Below are positions 25,694 to 33,780 of a stretch of 64,000 nucleotides of DNA, one piece after another (the stretch's first letter is position 1; each line of letters opens with the position of its first letter). Made by a program: the position numbers and the translations under genes. Below the pieces are notes generated by a model. That model searched no databases, was not told the origin of the DNA, and worked only from the letters and a program-made list of their open reading frames with translations. Source of the stretch: Aquihabitans sp. G128 (GTDB taxonomy: Bacteria; Actinomycetota; Acidimicrobiia; Acidimicrobiales; Iamiaceae); the NCBI RefSeq assembly GCF_019048865.1, contig NZ_CP077604.1:744001-808000 (forward strand), written 5' to 3'.

Positions 25694-26481
25694 CGGTGGC
25701 TCCGGTTCGGGGTGACGGGGGCTTCGGGCTGGACCTCGACCAGGGTGAGGTGGGTGCCCTTGGGGGCCGAGACCATGGCGACGATGGCGGCGGCGACGTT
25801 CTGGGGGAGGAGGGCGCCGTTGTGGCGCAGGTGGCCCCAGCGCTCCCAGGTCGGGATGATGTGGAGCACCGTCTCCTCGCTCCAGTCGGTGCCCTGCTCG
25901 GTGCTGGACGGGCCGGGGCGGACCATGCCGCAGCGCACGCCGGTGCCCTCGAGCTCCATCTGCATGGCGCGGGCCAGGCCCTCGAGGCCGGCCTTGGCCG
26001 CCACGTAGGACGCCATGTGGGTCCGCGGCCGGACCACCACGTCGGAGGTGACGAACACCAGGTCGCCGTGGCCCCGCTCCACCATGGCCGGGCCGAGCCG
26101 GGCGGCCAGGCGCTGGGTGCCGAGCAGGTTCACGTGGACGTTGCGGGCGAAGTCGTCGGGGTCGTCGGCCAGCGCGGTGGCCGAGGCGATCTGGCCGGCG
26201 TTGGCCACCACCACGTCGAGCGGCCCGAGCGCGTCGCCGGCTGCGGCCGCGCAGCGGTCGATCGACGCCGGGTCGGCGAGGTCGAGGGGGAGGGCGACGG
26301 CCTCGCCGCCGTCGGCCACCAGCTCGGCGGCGAGGGCGTCGAGCCGGTCGGTGCGGCGGGCCGTCAGCACCACCGGGTGGCCGAGCGCCGAGAGGGCGCG
26401 GGCCGTGGCGGCGCCGATGCCCGACGAGGCGCCGGTGACCAGGGCGGGCCGGCGATCGGGGTGGGGGTCGTAGCGGGGCAT
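25690..26481 (-). CDS. Short-chain dehydrogenase/reductase (SDR)
   Basis: A 263-residue SDR with TGASSGIGAATARAL, arginines in LTARRTDRLD (NADP preference likely), ANAGQIAS, catalytic region FVTSDVV and Y-x3-K as YVAAK. It is longer than the other SDR by a C-terminal extension starting QNVAAAIVAMVSAPKG. It overlaps the stop of the upstream P450 and the start of CYP51-ferredoxin. Its place between two P450 genes matches Rv0765c of mycobacteria. Confidence 0.9.
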   Translation of the reverse strand: MPRYDPHPDRRPALVTGASSGIGAATARALSALGHPVVLTARRTDRLDALAAELVADGGEAVALPLDLADPASIDRCAAAAGDALGPLDVVVANAGQIASATALADDPDDFARNVHVNLLGTQRLAARLGPAMVERGHGDLVFVTSDVVVRPRTHMASYVAAKAGLEGLARAMQMELEGTGVRCGMVRPGPSSTEQGTDWSEETVLHIIPTWERWGHLRHNGALLPQNVAAAIVAMVSAPKGTHLTLVEVQPEAPVTPNRSHR

Positions 26482-27692
26482 CAGCGGCGCGTGACCGAGG
26501 TCGGGAGGGTCTCGAAGCCCCGCACGTTCACCGAGTGGACCCGCTTGGTGCCGGCAGGGTCGATCTCGTAGGCGCTCACCCGCGCCACCAGCTCCTCCAG
26601 CACGATCCGGGCCTCCATGCGGGCGAGGGAGGCGCCCAGGCAGAAGTGGCGCCCGACGCCGAAGCTGGCGATGCCGACGCTCTCGCGATCTCGGTCCAGG
26701 TCGAACCGGTCGGGGTCGGCGAAGGCCCGCTCGTCCCGGTTGGCCGAGCCGGCCAGGAGCAGGACGCGGTCGCCCTCGGGGATGGTCTGGCCGTAGTACT
26801 CGACGTCGCCCAGCGTCACCCGGGCCAACATCTGGCTCGAGGTGTCGTAGCGCAGCGTCTCCTCCACCCAGTCGGGGATGCGGGCCGGGTCGTCCCAGAC
26901 CTTGGCCCGCTCGGCGGGGTTCTGCGCCGCCCAGTACCAGGCGTGGGCGAGCAGCTTCGTGGTGGTCTCGTTGCCCGCCACCACCATCAGGAACAGGAAG
27001 CTGGTGATCTCGTCGTCGGTGAGCCGGTCGCCGTCGACCTCGGCGGCGCACAGGGCCGACACCAGGTCGTCGCCGGGGTGGGCCCGGCGGTCGGCGATGA
27101 GGTCGGCGTAGTAGATCACCAGGGCGAAGGCGGCCTCGACCCCGGCGGGGGGCACGTCGGTGACGCCCTCCTCCCGGTGGATCAGCAGGTCGCTCTGCCG
27201 GCGCAGCATGGCCCGGTCGGCCTCGGGCACGCCGAGCAGCTCGGAGATGACGTCCATGGGCACGATGCCGGCCAGGTCGGCCACGAAGTCGAAGTCGCCC
27301 TCGGCCAGCGCGGCCTCGAGGTGGCGGACGGTGAGCGCCCGGATGTTCTCCTCCATGCCGGCCACCCGGCGGGGCGTGAAGCCCCGTGAGACCAGGCCCC
27401 GCATGCGGGGGTGCTGGGGGGCGTCCATGGCCAGGAACGACATGGTCTTGTGGGCGTGGGGCCCCGAGGCGGCGGGGTCGATCGACACGCCCTCGGCGTT
27501 GGAGAACCGCTCGTTGTCGCGGAACGCGGCCAGCACGTCGCCGTGGCGGGACAGGGCCCAGAAGCCCCGCTCCTCGTTGCGGTAGAGCGGCGCCTCGGCC
27601 CGCATCCGGGCGTAGGTGGGGTACGGGTCCTCGTGGATCTCGTAGGCGTACGGGTCGTACACGAGCGGGGTCGAGGTGTCGACGGCGGTCAT
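26481..27692 (-). CDS. Cytochrome P450 (CYP123-like by context)
   Basis: A 403-residue class I bacterial P450. Motifs: I-helix FLMVVAGNETTTKLLAH (acid-Thr pair), ExxR as EETLRYD, and heme-binding SFGVGRHFCLGASLARME. The N-terminus (YDPYAYEIHEDPYPTYARMRAEAPLYRN) is typical of soluble actinobacterial P450s, so electrons must come from a ferredoxin, perhaps the fused one next door. It sits where CYP123 lies in mycobacteria, but the subfamily is inferred only from context. Overlaps the TetR stop as ATGA. Confidence 0.93.
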   Translation of the reverse strand: MTAVDTSTPLVYDPYAYEIHEDPYPTYARMRAEAPLYRNEERGFWALSRHGDVLAAFRDNERFSNAEGVSIDPAASGPHAHKTMSFLAMDAPQHPRMRGLVSRGFTPRRVAGMEENIRALTVRHLEAALAEGDFDFVADLAGIVPMDVISELLGVPEADRAMLRRQSDLLIHREEGVTDVPPAGVEAAFALVIYYADLIADRRAHPGDDLVSALCAAEVDGDRLTDDEITSFLFLMVVAGNETTTKLLAHAWYWAAQNPAERAKVWDDPARIPDWVEETLRYDTSSQMLARVTLGDVEYYGQTIPEGDRVLLLAGSANRDERAFADPDRFDLDRDRESVGIASFGVGRHFCLGASLARMEARIVLEELVARVSAYEIDPAGTKRVHSVNVRGFETLPTSVTRR

Positions 27693-28282
27693 CGGGGGTC
27701 CTTCAGGACGAGGGCGGACACCTGGGCCAGCAGGTCGGGGATGGCGCCGTAGGCCAGGTGGCCGGTGCCCACCTGGAGCAGCGCGCCGGAGATGGCCAGC
27801 TCGAGCGTGCTGATCGCGGCGGCCGAGGCATCGTCACCGAGGGCCTCGGAGAGCCGCTGGTGCAGCAGGAGGCCGATGCGGCTCCGCAGCTCGCGGACCT
27901 CGGGGTCGTCGGCCAGCATGGCGACGGTGACCGCGGCGGCCACCTCGGTCTCGTCGGCCACCACGAGGGCGAAGCCGAGCAGCACGTCGGTGGCCCGGGC
28001 GGCGGGGGAGCGCCTCCGGTCGGTGGGCGGCACCTCCTGGGCCTCGAAGCGGCGCCAGAAGACCTCGGCCACGAGGTGCTCCTTGGAGCCGAAGTAGGTG
28101 TAGGCGGTGGCCGGGGCCACCCCGGCCCGCTTGGCCACCGTGCGCACCGTCAGCGCCGGGTAGCCGACCTCGATCAGCTCGACGACGGCGGCCTCGGTGA
28201 GCTTGTGCACCGTCTTGGCCTGCCGGTCCGACAGGTGCCGGCGGGTGGCGGCCGTCGGAAGTTGGACAGCGCTGCTGGACAC
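27689..28282 (-). CDS. TetR-family transcriptional regulator, first gene of the cyp51 operon
   Basis: A 197-residue regulator. The N-terminal HTH (LTVRTVAKRAGVAPATAYTYFGSKEHLVAEVFWRR, about residues 45-80) is typical TetR; the rest is an all-helical ligand-binding domain. The GTG start at 28282 lies inside a 16-bp palindrome directly after the promoter, which suggests autoregulation and control of the whole downstream operon. The ligand may be a pathway lipid. No Shine-Dalgarno sequence is possible with so short a leader. Confidence 0.92.
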   Translation of the reverse strand: MSSSAVQLPTAATRRHLSDRQAKTVHKLTEAAVVELIEVGYPALTVRTVAKRAGVAPATAYTYFGSKEHLVAEVFWRRFEAQEVPPTDRRRSPAARATDVLLGFALVVADETEVAAAVTVAMLADDPEVRELRSRIGLLLHQRLSEALGDDASAAAISTLELAISGALLQVGTGHLAYGAIPDLLAQVSALVLKDPR

Positions 28283-28319
28283 GAGTCCAGGTTCTACGCC
28301 CGGCCCGCCGAGTTGTCAA
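28275..28319 (-). promoter_or_regulatory. Consensus promoter and palindromic operator of the TetR-cyp51 operon
   Basis: On the minus strand TTGACA (28314-28319), 17 bases, then TAGAAC (28291-28296) form a near-consensus promoter. Immediately downstream is the perfect palindrome CTGGAC-ACGA-GTCCAG (28275-28290, plus-strand reading), which covers the expected transcription start and the GTG start codon (28280-28282). This is a textbook place for a repressor to block initiation. The start codon falls about 9 bases after the -10 hexamer, so the mRNA would be almost leaderless. Confidence 0.75.
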
Positions 28320-28381
28320 GCACCTGACGCCTCGGGCACGGACGGGTGAGGACCGCCCGGGTCGCTCGGTAGCGTGCGCTG

Positions 28382-30082
28382 ATGCGCGATCCCGCCGTCT
28401 TCGTCGTGGCCACGGACCCGGAGGGCGGCGCCGCGCTGCTGGCCGAGATGCAGAGCCGGTACGCGCGGGACTACGACCTGGTCCTCGCGTCCTCCACGGA
28501 CGAGGCCGAGGCGCTGCTCGCCGAGCGGGCCGCCGCCGACGAGCCGGTGGCCATGGTGGTGGTGCGGGCCGACTGCGCCGATCCGGTCGCCCTGTGCAGC
28601 GCCATCCGCTCCACCGTGCCCACCGCCAAGCGGCTCGTGGTCCGTCCCACCTGGACCCGGACGGGACCGCTGGTCGAGGCGCTGGCCGCCGCCACCCTCA
28701 CGGGCGTGGTCGACACGGTGCTGCTCCAGCCGAGCGACCGCCGCGACGAGGAGTTCCACAGCGCCATCTCGGAGTACCTGTCCGACTGGTTCACCGTGGC
28801 GGGCACGCCGCTGGTCCAAGCGCTGCGCATCGTGGCCGAGCCCGGCGACGCCCGGGCCGCCGAGCTGGTGCGCTGGTTCGACACCAGCATCATCGACGTG
28901 GGCTGGCTCAGTCCCGGCTCCGAGGAGGGTCGGGCGGTCCTCGACCGGGTCGAGGGGACGGTCGCGCTCCCGGTCGTGGAGCTCTTCCACACCGGCGCGG
29001 TGCTGGTGGACCCGTCGCCGGCCGACCTGTTCGACCTGCTCGGCCAGTCGGCCGACCTCAGCGAGACCTACGACCTCGCCGTGGTCGGCACCGGCCCGGC
29101 CGGCCTGGCGGCGGCCGTCTACGGCGGCTCGGAGGGCCTGCGCACCGTCATGCTCGAGATGCGCAACCCCGGTGGCCAGGCGGGCACCAGCTCGATGATC
29201 CGCAACTACCTCGGCTTCCCGCGAGGCATCTCCGGATCCCGCCTGGCGGTGCGGGGCCTGAACCAGGCCAACCGCTTCGGCGCCCGCCTGCACCGAGGCC
29301 GCAAGGTCCAGCACCTCGACGCCGGCGGGCCTGGCGTCCCGCACCGGCTGGTGCTCGAGGACGGCGGCGAGGTGCTCGCGCGGGCCGTCGTGCTGGCCAC
29401 CGGCGCCACCTACCGGCGCCTCGGCGTCCCTGGGATCGAGGAGCTGGTGGGCAACGGCGTCACCTACGGCGCCCCGATGAGCGAAGCCCGGGGCATGGCG
29501 GGTCGCTACGCCGTGGTGGTCGGGGGCGGCAACTCCGCGGGCCAGGCCGCCATCCACCTCGCCCGGTTCGCCGAGATGGTGAAGATCGTGGTGCGCCGTC
29601 CCGACCTGAGCGCCACCATGTCGAGCTACCTCATCGACGAGATCGACGCCCATCCGCGGATCCGCCTGTTCACCGAGGCGCAGGTGGTCGACGGCGGCGG
29701 CGAAGGCCGCCTCGAGTGGGTCACCTACCGCCGCAACGACGTGGGGGAGGACGTGACGGCCCCCTGCGACGGCCTCTTCCTCATGCTCGGCGCCGAGCCC
29801 CAGACCAGCTGGCTGCCCGACGAAGTCTGCTGCGACGACAAGGGGTTCATCCTGACCGGCCCGGACGTGCCCGAGGACCGGCGCGTGGCCGGCCACGTCC
29901 CCGAGCACCTCGAGACCTGCCTGCCGGGCGTCTACGCCGTGGGCGACGCCCGCTCCGGCTCGGTCAAGCGGGTGGCGGCGGCCGCCGGCGAGGGTGCGGT
30001 CGTCGTCCCGTACGTGCACGCCCACCTCGAGGCCTCGGCCGGCGTGGTCGTGGGCGAGACCTCCCCGATGCCGGGCCGGTGA
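28382..30082 (+). CDS. Fused regulator-domain / thioredoxin-reductase-like flavoprotein without CxxC
   Basis: A 566-residue protein. Residues 1-230 are a receiver-like or sensory domain, followed by a TrxR-type core: FAD site DLAVVGTGPAGLAAAVYGGSEG, RNPGGQAGTSSMIRNYLGFPRG, NAD site VVVGGGNSAGQAAIHLARFA, and GVYAVGDARSGSVKRVAAAAGEG. Where TrxR has its CxxC redox pair there is TYGAPMSEA, so it cannot reduce thioredoxin the usual way. This is the architecture called fused response regulator/thioredoxin-disulfide reductase. TAGCGT (28370-28375) lies exactly 6 bases before the ATG. It is divergent to the TetR operon. Confidence 0.85.
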   Translation: MRDPAVFVVATDPEGGAALLAEMQSRYARDYDLVLASSTDEAEALLAERAAADEPVAMVVVRADCADPVALCSAIRSTVPTAKRLVVRPTWTRTGPLVEALAAATLTGVVDTVLLQPSDRRDEEFHSAISEYLSDWFTVAGTPLVQALRIVAEPGDARAAELVRWFDTSIIDVGWLSPGSEEGRAVLDRVEGTVALPVVELFHTGAVLVDPSPADLFDLLGQSADLSETYDLAVVGTGPAGLAAAVYGGSEGLRTVMLEMRNPGGQAGTSSMIRNYLGFPRGISGSRLAVRGLNQANRFGARLHRGRKVQHLDAGGPGVPHRLVLEDGGEVLARAVVLATGATYRRLGVPGIEELVGNGVTYGAPMSEARGMAGRYAVVVGGGNSAGQAAIHLARFAEMVKIVVRRPDLSATMSSYLIDEIDAHPRIRLFTEAQVVDGGGEGRLEWVTYRRNDVGEDVTAPCDGLFLMLGAEPQTSWLPDEVCCDDKGFILTGPDVPEDRRVAGHVPEHLETCLPGVYAVGDARSGSVKRVAAAAGEGAVVVPYVHAHLEASAGVVVGETSPMPGR

Positions 30083-30564
30083 GCGGCCCGGGTGGTCGGC
30101 CTCGGGGTCGGCCGGGTCGATCGGGCCGGCCCAAGGGCCCGTCGGTCGGCGCCATCGGGACGGCGATGGTGGTGGGCCAGGCGAAGCGGGGCGTGACCGT
30201 GGAGCTGGGCGGCGCCGAGCTGCTCCTGGCCCGGTCGCGCTGGGGCGCAGCGGCCGACCAGATCGAGGCGATGGGCTACGGCGACGCGCTCACGGTCGAG
30301 GTGGTGGCCGATCCGGGCGGCGGGACGGGGCTGTCCCGGGTGGCGATCGAGCGCTCGGTCCGCCAGCCCCGGGCCATCGAGGGCGAGCTCCGCCGCGCCG
30401 GGCCGGACCTCGAGCTGGTCCCCGCCGACGGCTCGCCGCCCTTTACGGTCGTCCTGCTCGATCGGTTCGCCGTCGAGGCCGAGGCGCTCGCCGGCCGGTC
30501 GGGGTCCTGGGCCGTCGGGGCACCGCACCGCGCCGTGCGGTTCGTGGTGGCCGACGCGCGCTGA
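30079..30564 (+). CDS. Hypothetical protein with S1-like beta-barrel pattern
   Basis: A 161-residue protein whose GTG overlaps the previous stop. After a Gly/Pro/Arg-rich basic start, VGAIGTAMVVGQAKRGVTVELGGAELLLARSRWGA and YGDALTVEVV follow the strand pattern of an S1/OB RNA-binding domain (G-V-V...G-V-V-L-G-...-S). The remainder is beta-rich and unassigned. The S1 comparison is weak. It is in an operon with the flavoprotein and ends 64 bases before argC. Confidence 0.5.
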   Translation: MSGPGGRPRGRPGRSGRPKGPSVGAIGTAMVVGQAKRGVTVELGGAELLLARSRWGAAADQIEAMGYGDALTVEVVADPGGGTGLSRVAIERSVRQPRAIEGELRRAGPDLELVPADGSPPFTVVLLDRFAVEAEALAGRSGSWAVGAPHRAVRFVVADAR

Positions 30565-30590
30565 TGGGCGCCGACGACCGTCGCTACTGA

Positions 30591-30621
30591 TTGCATAGTC
30601 ATGCACGTGGTCGTATAGGGT
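30591..30621 (+). promoter_or_regulatory. ARG box and promoter of argCJ
   Basis: The palindrome TGCAT-AGTC-ATGCA (30592-30605) matches the style of ArgR operators and overlaps a -35-like TTGCAT (30591-30596). TAGGGT (30616-30621) is 19 bases further and 7 bases before the argC ATG, so the message is nearly leaderless. A 19-base copy of the same site lies before argB. ArgR itself is encoded at 36832. Confidence 0.8.
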
Positions 30622-30628
30622 CACCCAC

Positions 30629-31672
30629 ATGGCAACACGGGTCGGCATCGTCGGGGCATCGGGGTTCACCGGGGCCGAGCTGCTGCGCCTGATCGCCGGG
30701 CACCCGGACCTCGAGGTGGTGGTCGCCACCGGCGACACCCAGGCCGGCAACGCGGTGGCGGCGCTGTACCCCAGCCTCGCCGGCGCCTACCCGGGCCTCA
30801 CGTTCGCCGCCTACGGGCCCGGCCTCGCCGATGCCCACGACCTGGACCTGGTCTTCTGCGGCCTGCCCCACGGCACCTCGCAGGAGATCGTCCCGGGGCT
30901 GCTCGACGGGAACCGGATCGTCGTCGACCTGGGCGCCGACTTCCGCCTCAAGGACGCCGGGCTCTACCCCACCTGGTACGGGGTGGAGCACACCGTGCCG
31001 GAGCTGCTCGAGGAGAGCGTGTACGGCCTGCCCGAGCTGTTCCGGGAGGAGCTGCGCACGGCCAAGCTCATCGCCACGCCGGGCTGCTACGTCACCACCG
31101 CCACCCTGGCCCTGGCCCCGCTGCTGCGGGCCGGCCTCGTCGAGCCCACCGGGATCGTGGTCGACGCCGCCAGCGGCGTCTCCGGTGCCGGCCGGGCCCC
31201 CAAGCCCGGCAACGCCTTCAACACCGTCGACGAGAACTTCGTGGCCTACGGGATGCTCAGCCACCGGCACACGCCGGAGATCGAGCAGAACCTCACCCAC
31301 GTCGCCGGTGACGACGTGCAGGTGCTGTTCACCCCGCACCTGGCCCCCATGAACCGGGGCATCCTGGCCACCTGCTACGCCCGGCCCACCCAGGCGGTGA
31401 CCACCGAGTCGCTGCGCGAGGCGCTGCGGGCCGCCTACGCAGACGAGCCGTTCGTGGTGGTGCTCGACGAGCCGCCGTCCACCAAGGCCACCCTCGGCTC
31501 CCAGTCGGTGCACGTCACCGCCTACGCGGACGAGCGCACCGGCTGGGTCGTGGCCCTGGCGGCGCTCGACAACCTCACCAAGGGCGCCTCCGGCGGCGCC
31601 CTCCAGTCGGCCAACCTGGCCCTCGGCCTCCCCGAGGCCACCGGCCTCCCCATCGCCGGCCTCTACCCCTGA
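30629..31672 (+). CDS. argC: N-acetyl-gamma-glutamyl-phosphate reductase
   Basis: ArgC reduces N-acetylglutamyl phosphate with NADPH to the semialdehyde, the third step of arginine synthesis. The 347 residues have the Rossmann motif GIVGASGFTGAELLRL, FCGLPHGTS, the catalytic cysteine in ATPGCYVTTA, SGVSGAGR and HRHTPEIEQ. Size and motifs are normal. It is the first gene after ARG box 1; argJ follows after 31 bases. Confidence 0.97.
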   Translation: MATRVGIVGASGFTGAELLRLIAGHPDLEVVVATGDTQAGNAVAALYPSLAGAYPGLTFAAYGPGLADAHDLDLVFCGLPHGTSQEIVPGLLDGNRIVVDLGADFRLKDAGLYPTWYGVEHTVPELLEESVYGLPELFREELRTAKLIATPGCYVTTATLALAPLLRAGLVEPTGIVVDAASGVSGAGRAPKPGNAFNTVDENFVAYGMLSHRHTPEIEQNLTHVAGDDVQVLFTPHLAPMNRGILATCYARPTQAVTTESLREALRAAYADEPFVVVLDEPPSTKATLGSQSVHVTAYADERTGWVVALAALDNLTKGASGGALQSANLALGLPEATGLPIAGLYP

Positions 31673-31703
31673 TCCCGACCACGCGAAGAGAGCAGCACCA
31701 GAC

Positions 31704-32873
31704 ATGAGCGTCACCGCAGCGAAGGGCTTCGTGGCCGCCGGGATCCACTGCGGGGTCAAGCCCTCGGGCGACCTCGACCTGTCCCTGGTCGCCACCGCCG
31801 ACGGCCGGCCGGTCAGCGCGGCAGCGGTGTTCACCGACAACAAGATGACCGCCGCACCCGTGCTCACCTCCGACGCCCACCTCGGCGCCACGCGGGGTCA
31901 CGCCGCCGCGGTGATCCTCAACTCCGGCAACGCCAACGCCGCCACCGGCGGTCCGGGCCGGGCCGACGCCGAGGCCATGTGCGCCACCACCGCCACGGCG
32001 CTGGGCTGTGCGGCGAACGACGTGCTGGTCTGCTCCACCGGCCTCATCGGCATCCCCCTGCCCATCGACGTGATCCTGGCCGGCATCCCGCAGGTAGCCG
32101 CCGCTCGCTCCGCCGACGGCGCCGCCGAGGCCGCCCAGGCCATCTGCACCACCGACACCTACCGCAAGGAGGCCCTGGTCTCCGTCGGCGACACGGGTGC
32201 GGTGGTGGGGGGCATGGCGAAGGGGGCGGCCATGCTCAGCCCCAACATGGCCACCATGCTGGCCGTGCTCACCACCGACGCCGAGGTCGAGCCCGACGAC
32301 CTCCGTGCCATGCTCCGCGCCGCCGTGGCCACCAGCTTCAACGTGCTGATGACCGGCGCGTGCCGCTCAACGAACGACACCGTGATCGTGCTGGCCAGCG
32401 GGGCGGCGGGCCCGGTCCCGCTCGAGGAGCTGGCGGCGGCCCTCGCCCAGGCGTGCGCCGAGCTGGCCGGCCAGATGGCGGGTGACGCCGAGGGGGCCAC
32501 CAAGGTCGTGAAGTTCACCGTGTCGGGCGCAGCGTCCGACGCCGACGCCGAGGCCGGCGCTCGCCAGGTGGCCCGCAGTGCCCTGTGCAAGTGCTCGTGG
32601 TTCGGGCAGGACCCGTACTGGGGTCGCCTCGCCAGCGAGATCGGCAGCGCCGGCATCGCCTTCGACCAGGAGCGGGTGTCCTCGACCTACGGCGGCATCC
32701 GGGTGGCGGCCCGCGGCGTGTCGATCGCCCACGACGAAGCTGCGGTCGCCGCCCACATGGCCCAGCGCCACCTCGACATCGGCGTCGACCTCGGCCTCGG
32801 CACCGGCGCCTTCACCGTCCTCACCAACGACCTCACCCACGCCTACATCGACGAGAACACCGGCGGCAGCTGA
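31704..32873 (+). CDS. argJ: Bifunctional ornithine acetyltransferase / N-acetylglutamate synthase
   Basis: ArgJ recycles the acetyl group from acetylornithine to glutamate. The 389-residue precursor cleaves itself before the catalytic threonine in KGAAMLSPNMATMLA, giving two chains. SGNANAATG, STGLIGIPLPI, CRSTNDTVIVL and KCSWFGQDPYWGR are family landmarks. GAAGAGAGCAG precedes the ATG. After argJ, 224 bases without a gene separate it from a GNAT gene rather than argB, its normal neighbour. Confidence 0.97.
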   Translation: MSVTAAKGFVAAGIHCGVKPSGDLDLSLVATADGRPVSAAAVFTDNKMTAAPVLTSDAHLGATRGHAAAVILNSGNANAATGGPGRADAEAMCATTATALGCAANDVLVCSTGLIGIPLPIDVILAGIPQVAAARSADGAAEAAQAICTTDTYRKEALVSVGDTGAVVGGMAKGAAMLSPNMATMLAVLTTDAEVEPDDLRAMLRAAVATSFNVLMTGACRSTNDTVIVLASGAAGPVPLEELAAALAQACAELAGQMAGDAEGATKVVKFTVSGAASDADAEAGARQVARSALCKCSWFGQDPYWGRLASEIGSAGIAFDQERVSSTYGGIRVAARGVSIAHDEAAVAAHMAQRHLDIGVDLGLGTGAFTVLTNDLTHAYIDENTGGS

Positions 32874-33097
32874 CCAGTTCACTGGCCCCCCGCCGAAGCG
32901 GTGGGGATCGCGGCCCGGTCCGGCCCTGATCGGCCACCAGCTCCACCCGCGCCCCAGAGGTGGTGGGGAACCGTGCCCGCTTCGGGTTGGGTCGCCACCC
33001 TGTCGAAGGAATGCGGGCGCTGCGTCTGCTTCGTCCGGTTCGAGCGAGCGCCGACGCCGAGCGCGAGGATCGCTCGCCGGCAACGCAGGAGGCAGGC

Positions 33098-33580
33098 GTG
33101 GAAGCAGATGGCAGCGATGCGGTTGCCGCCGGGGGCGTACGCCGGGCGAACGATGGCGACCGCCCGGCCATGGCCCGGCTCCGATGGGACTGGCGGATCG
33201 ACGCGGGCGAGGTGCCACCGTCGACGCTGGCGGCGTTCACCGCCGACCTCGGCGATTGGCTCGACGACCACGCCGAGACCCACCTCGGCTTCGTGGCCGA
33301 GGTCGACGGTGAGGTCGTCGGCATCGCGTTCCTGGCCGTGGTCGAGCGGGTCCCGGGACCGGGCGTCTGGGATCGACGCTCGGGCTACGTCCAGAGCGTC
33401 TACGTCGACCCGGCCCACCGCGGCCACGGCCTCGGGCGGCGCCTGGTCGACGCCGTGGTCGGCGAGGCCGGGACCGGTGGGCTCCAGTACGTCTCGGTGC
33501 ACCCGAGCGAGCGGTCGTTCCCGCTGTACGAGCGTGCGGGCTTCGTCCGCAACGGCCGCACCCTCCAGCTCCGCTTCTGA
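33098..33580 (+). CDS. GNAT-family N-acetyltransferase
   Basis: A 160-residue GCN5-related acetyltransferase. The CoA-binding block YVQSVYVDPAHRGHGLGRRLVDAVV and the closing SFPLYERAGFVRNG are clear. GTG 33098 is chosen because AGGAGG at 33087-33092 lies 5 bases before it. The gene interrupts the arg operon between argJ and argB; an acetyltransferase in arginine synthesis (a NAGS) would be tempting, but the domain looks like a general GNAT. The 32874-33097 gap before it has no visible gene. Confidence 0.85.
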   Translation: MEADGSDAVAAGGVRRANDGDRPAMARLRWDWRIDAGEVPPSTLAAFTADLGDWLDDHAETHLGFVAEVDGEVVGIAFLAVVERVPGPGVWDRRSGYVQSVYVDPAHRGHGLGRRLVDAVVGEAGTGGLQYVSVHPSERSFPLYERAGFVRNGRTLQLRF

Positions 33581-33598
33581 CCGCAGGAAGCCTCGCGC

Positions 33599-33737
33599 TC
33601 AGGCCAGGCCGGCCAGGCGGTACGCCACGAGCGAGCCGGCCACCGCCACGTTCAGGGAGTGGCCGACGCCGAGCATCGGGATCTGCACGGCGACGTCGCA
33701 GAGCTCCATGGCTTCGTCCGACGGGCCTGGGGAGCGA
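33599..33737 (-). pseudogene. C-terminal relic of a SpoU-family RNA methyltransferase
   Basis: Minus-strand frame ending at 33599-33601 encodes GPSDEAMELCDVAVQIPM and then LGVGHSLNVAVAGSLVAYRL, which are the last part of SpoU motif 2/3 of a TrmH-type methylase. No start or upstream knot motifs exist: the frame meets a stop at about 33757 inside the argB operator. Only about 45 residues remain of 150-250, so the gene is truncated, apparently by the junction that brought the argB promoter. A frameshift-broken longer gene is excluded because the region beyond is argB. Confidence 0.75.
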
Positions 33738-33743
33738 ACTCGA

Positions 33744-33774
33744 TTGCATAGTCATGCACGGTGTCGAATACACT
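33744..33774 (+). promoter_or_regulatory. Second ARG box and leaderless promoter of argB
   Basis: TGCAT-AGTC-ATGCA (33745-33758) is identical to the argC site, with TTGCAT overlapping as -35 and TACACT (33769-33774) 19 bases on, the same spacing. TACACT ends 6 bases before the argB ATG (33781), with no Shine-Dalgarno sequence, so transcription should begin at the start codon. Confidence 0.8.
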
Positions 33775-33780
33775 TGGCGC

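Noticed and set aside
19487..28282. The P450 cluster as a transferred genomic island
   Set aside because: GC content and codon style match the neighbours, no integrase, tRNA or direct repeats flank it, and gene order agrees with other Actinobacteria.
33098..33580. GNAT gene as an N-acetylglutamate synthase (argA-like)
   Set aside because: Position in the arg operon is suggestive, but argJ already supplies this activity and the sequence shows only general GNAT motifs.
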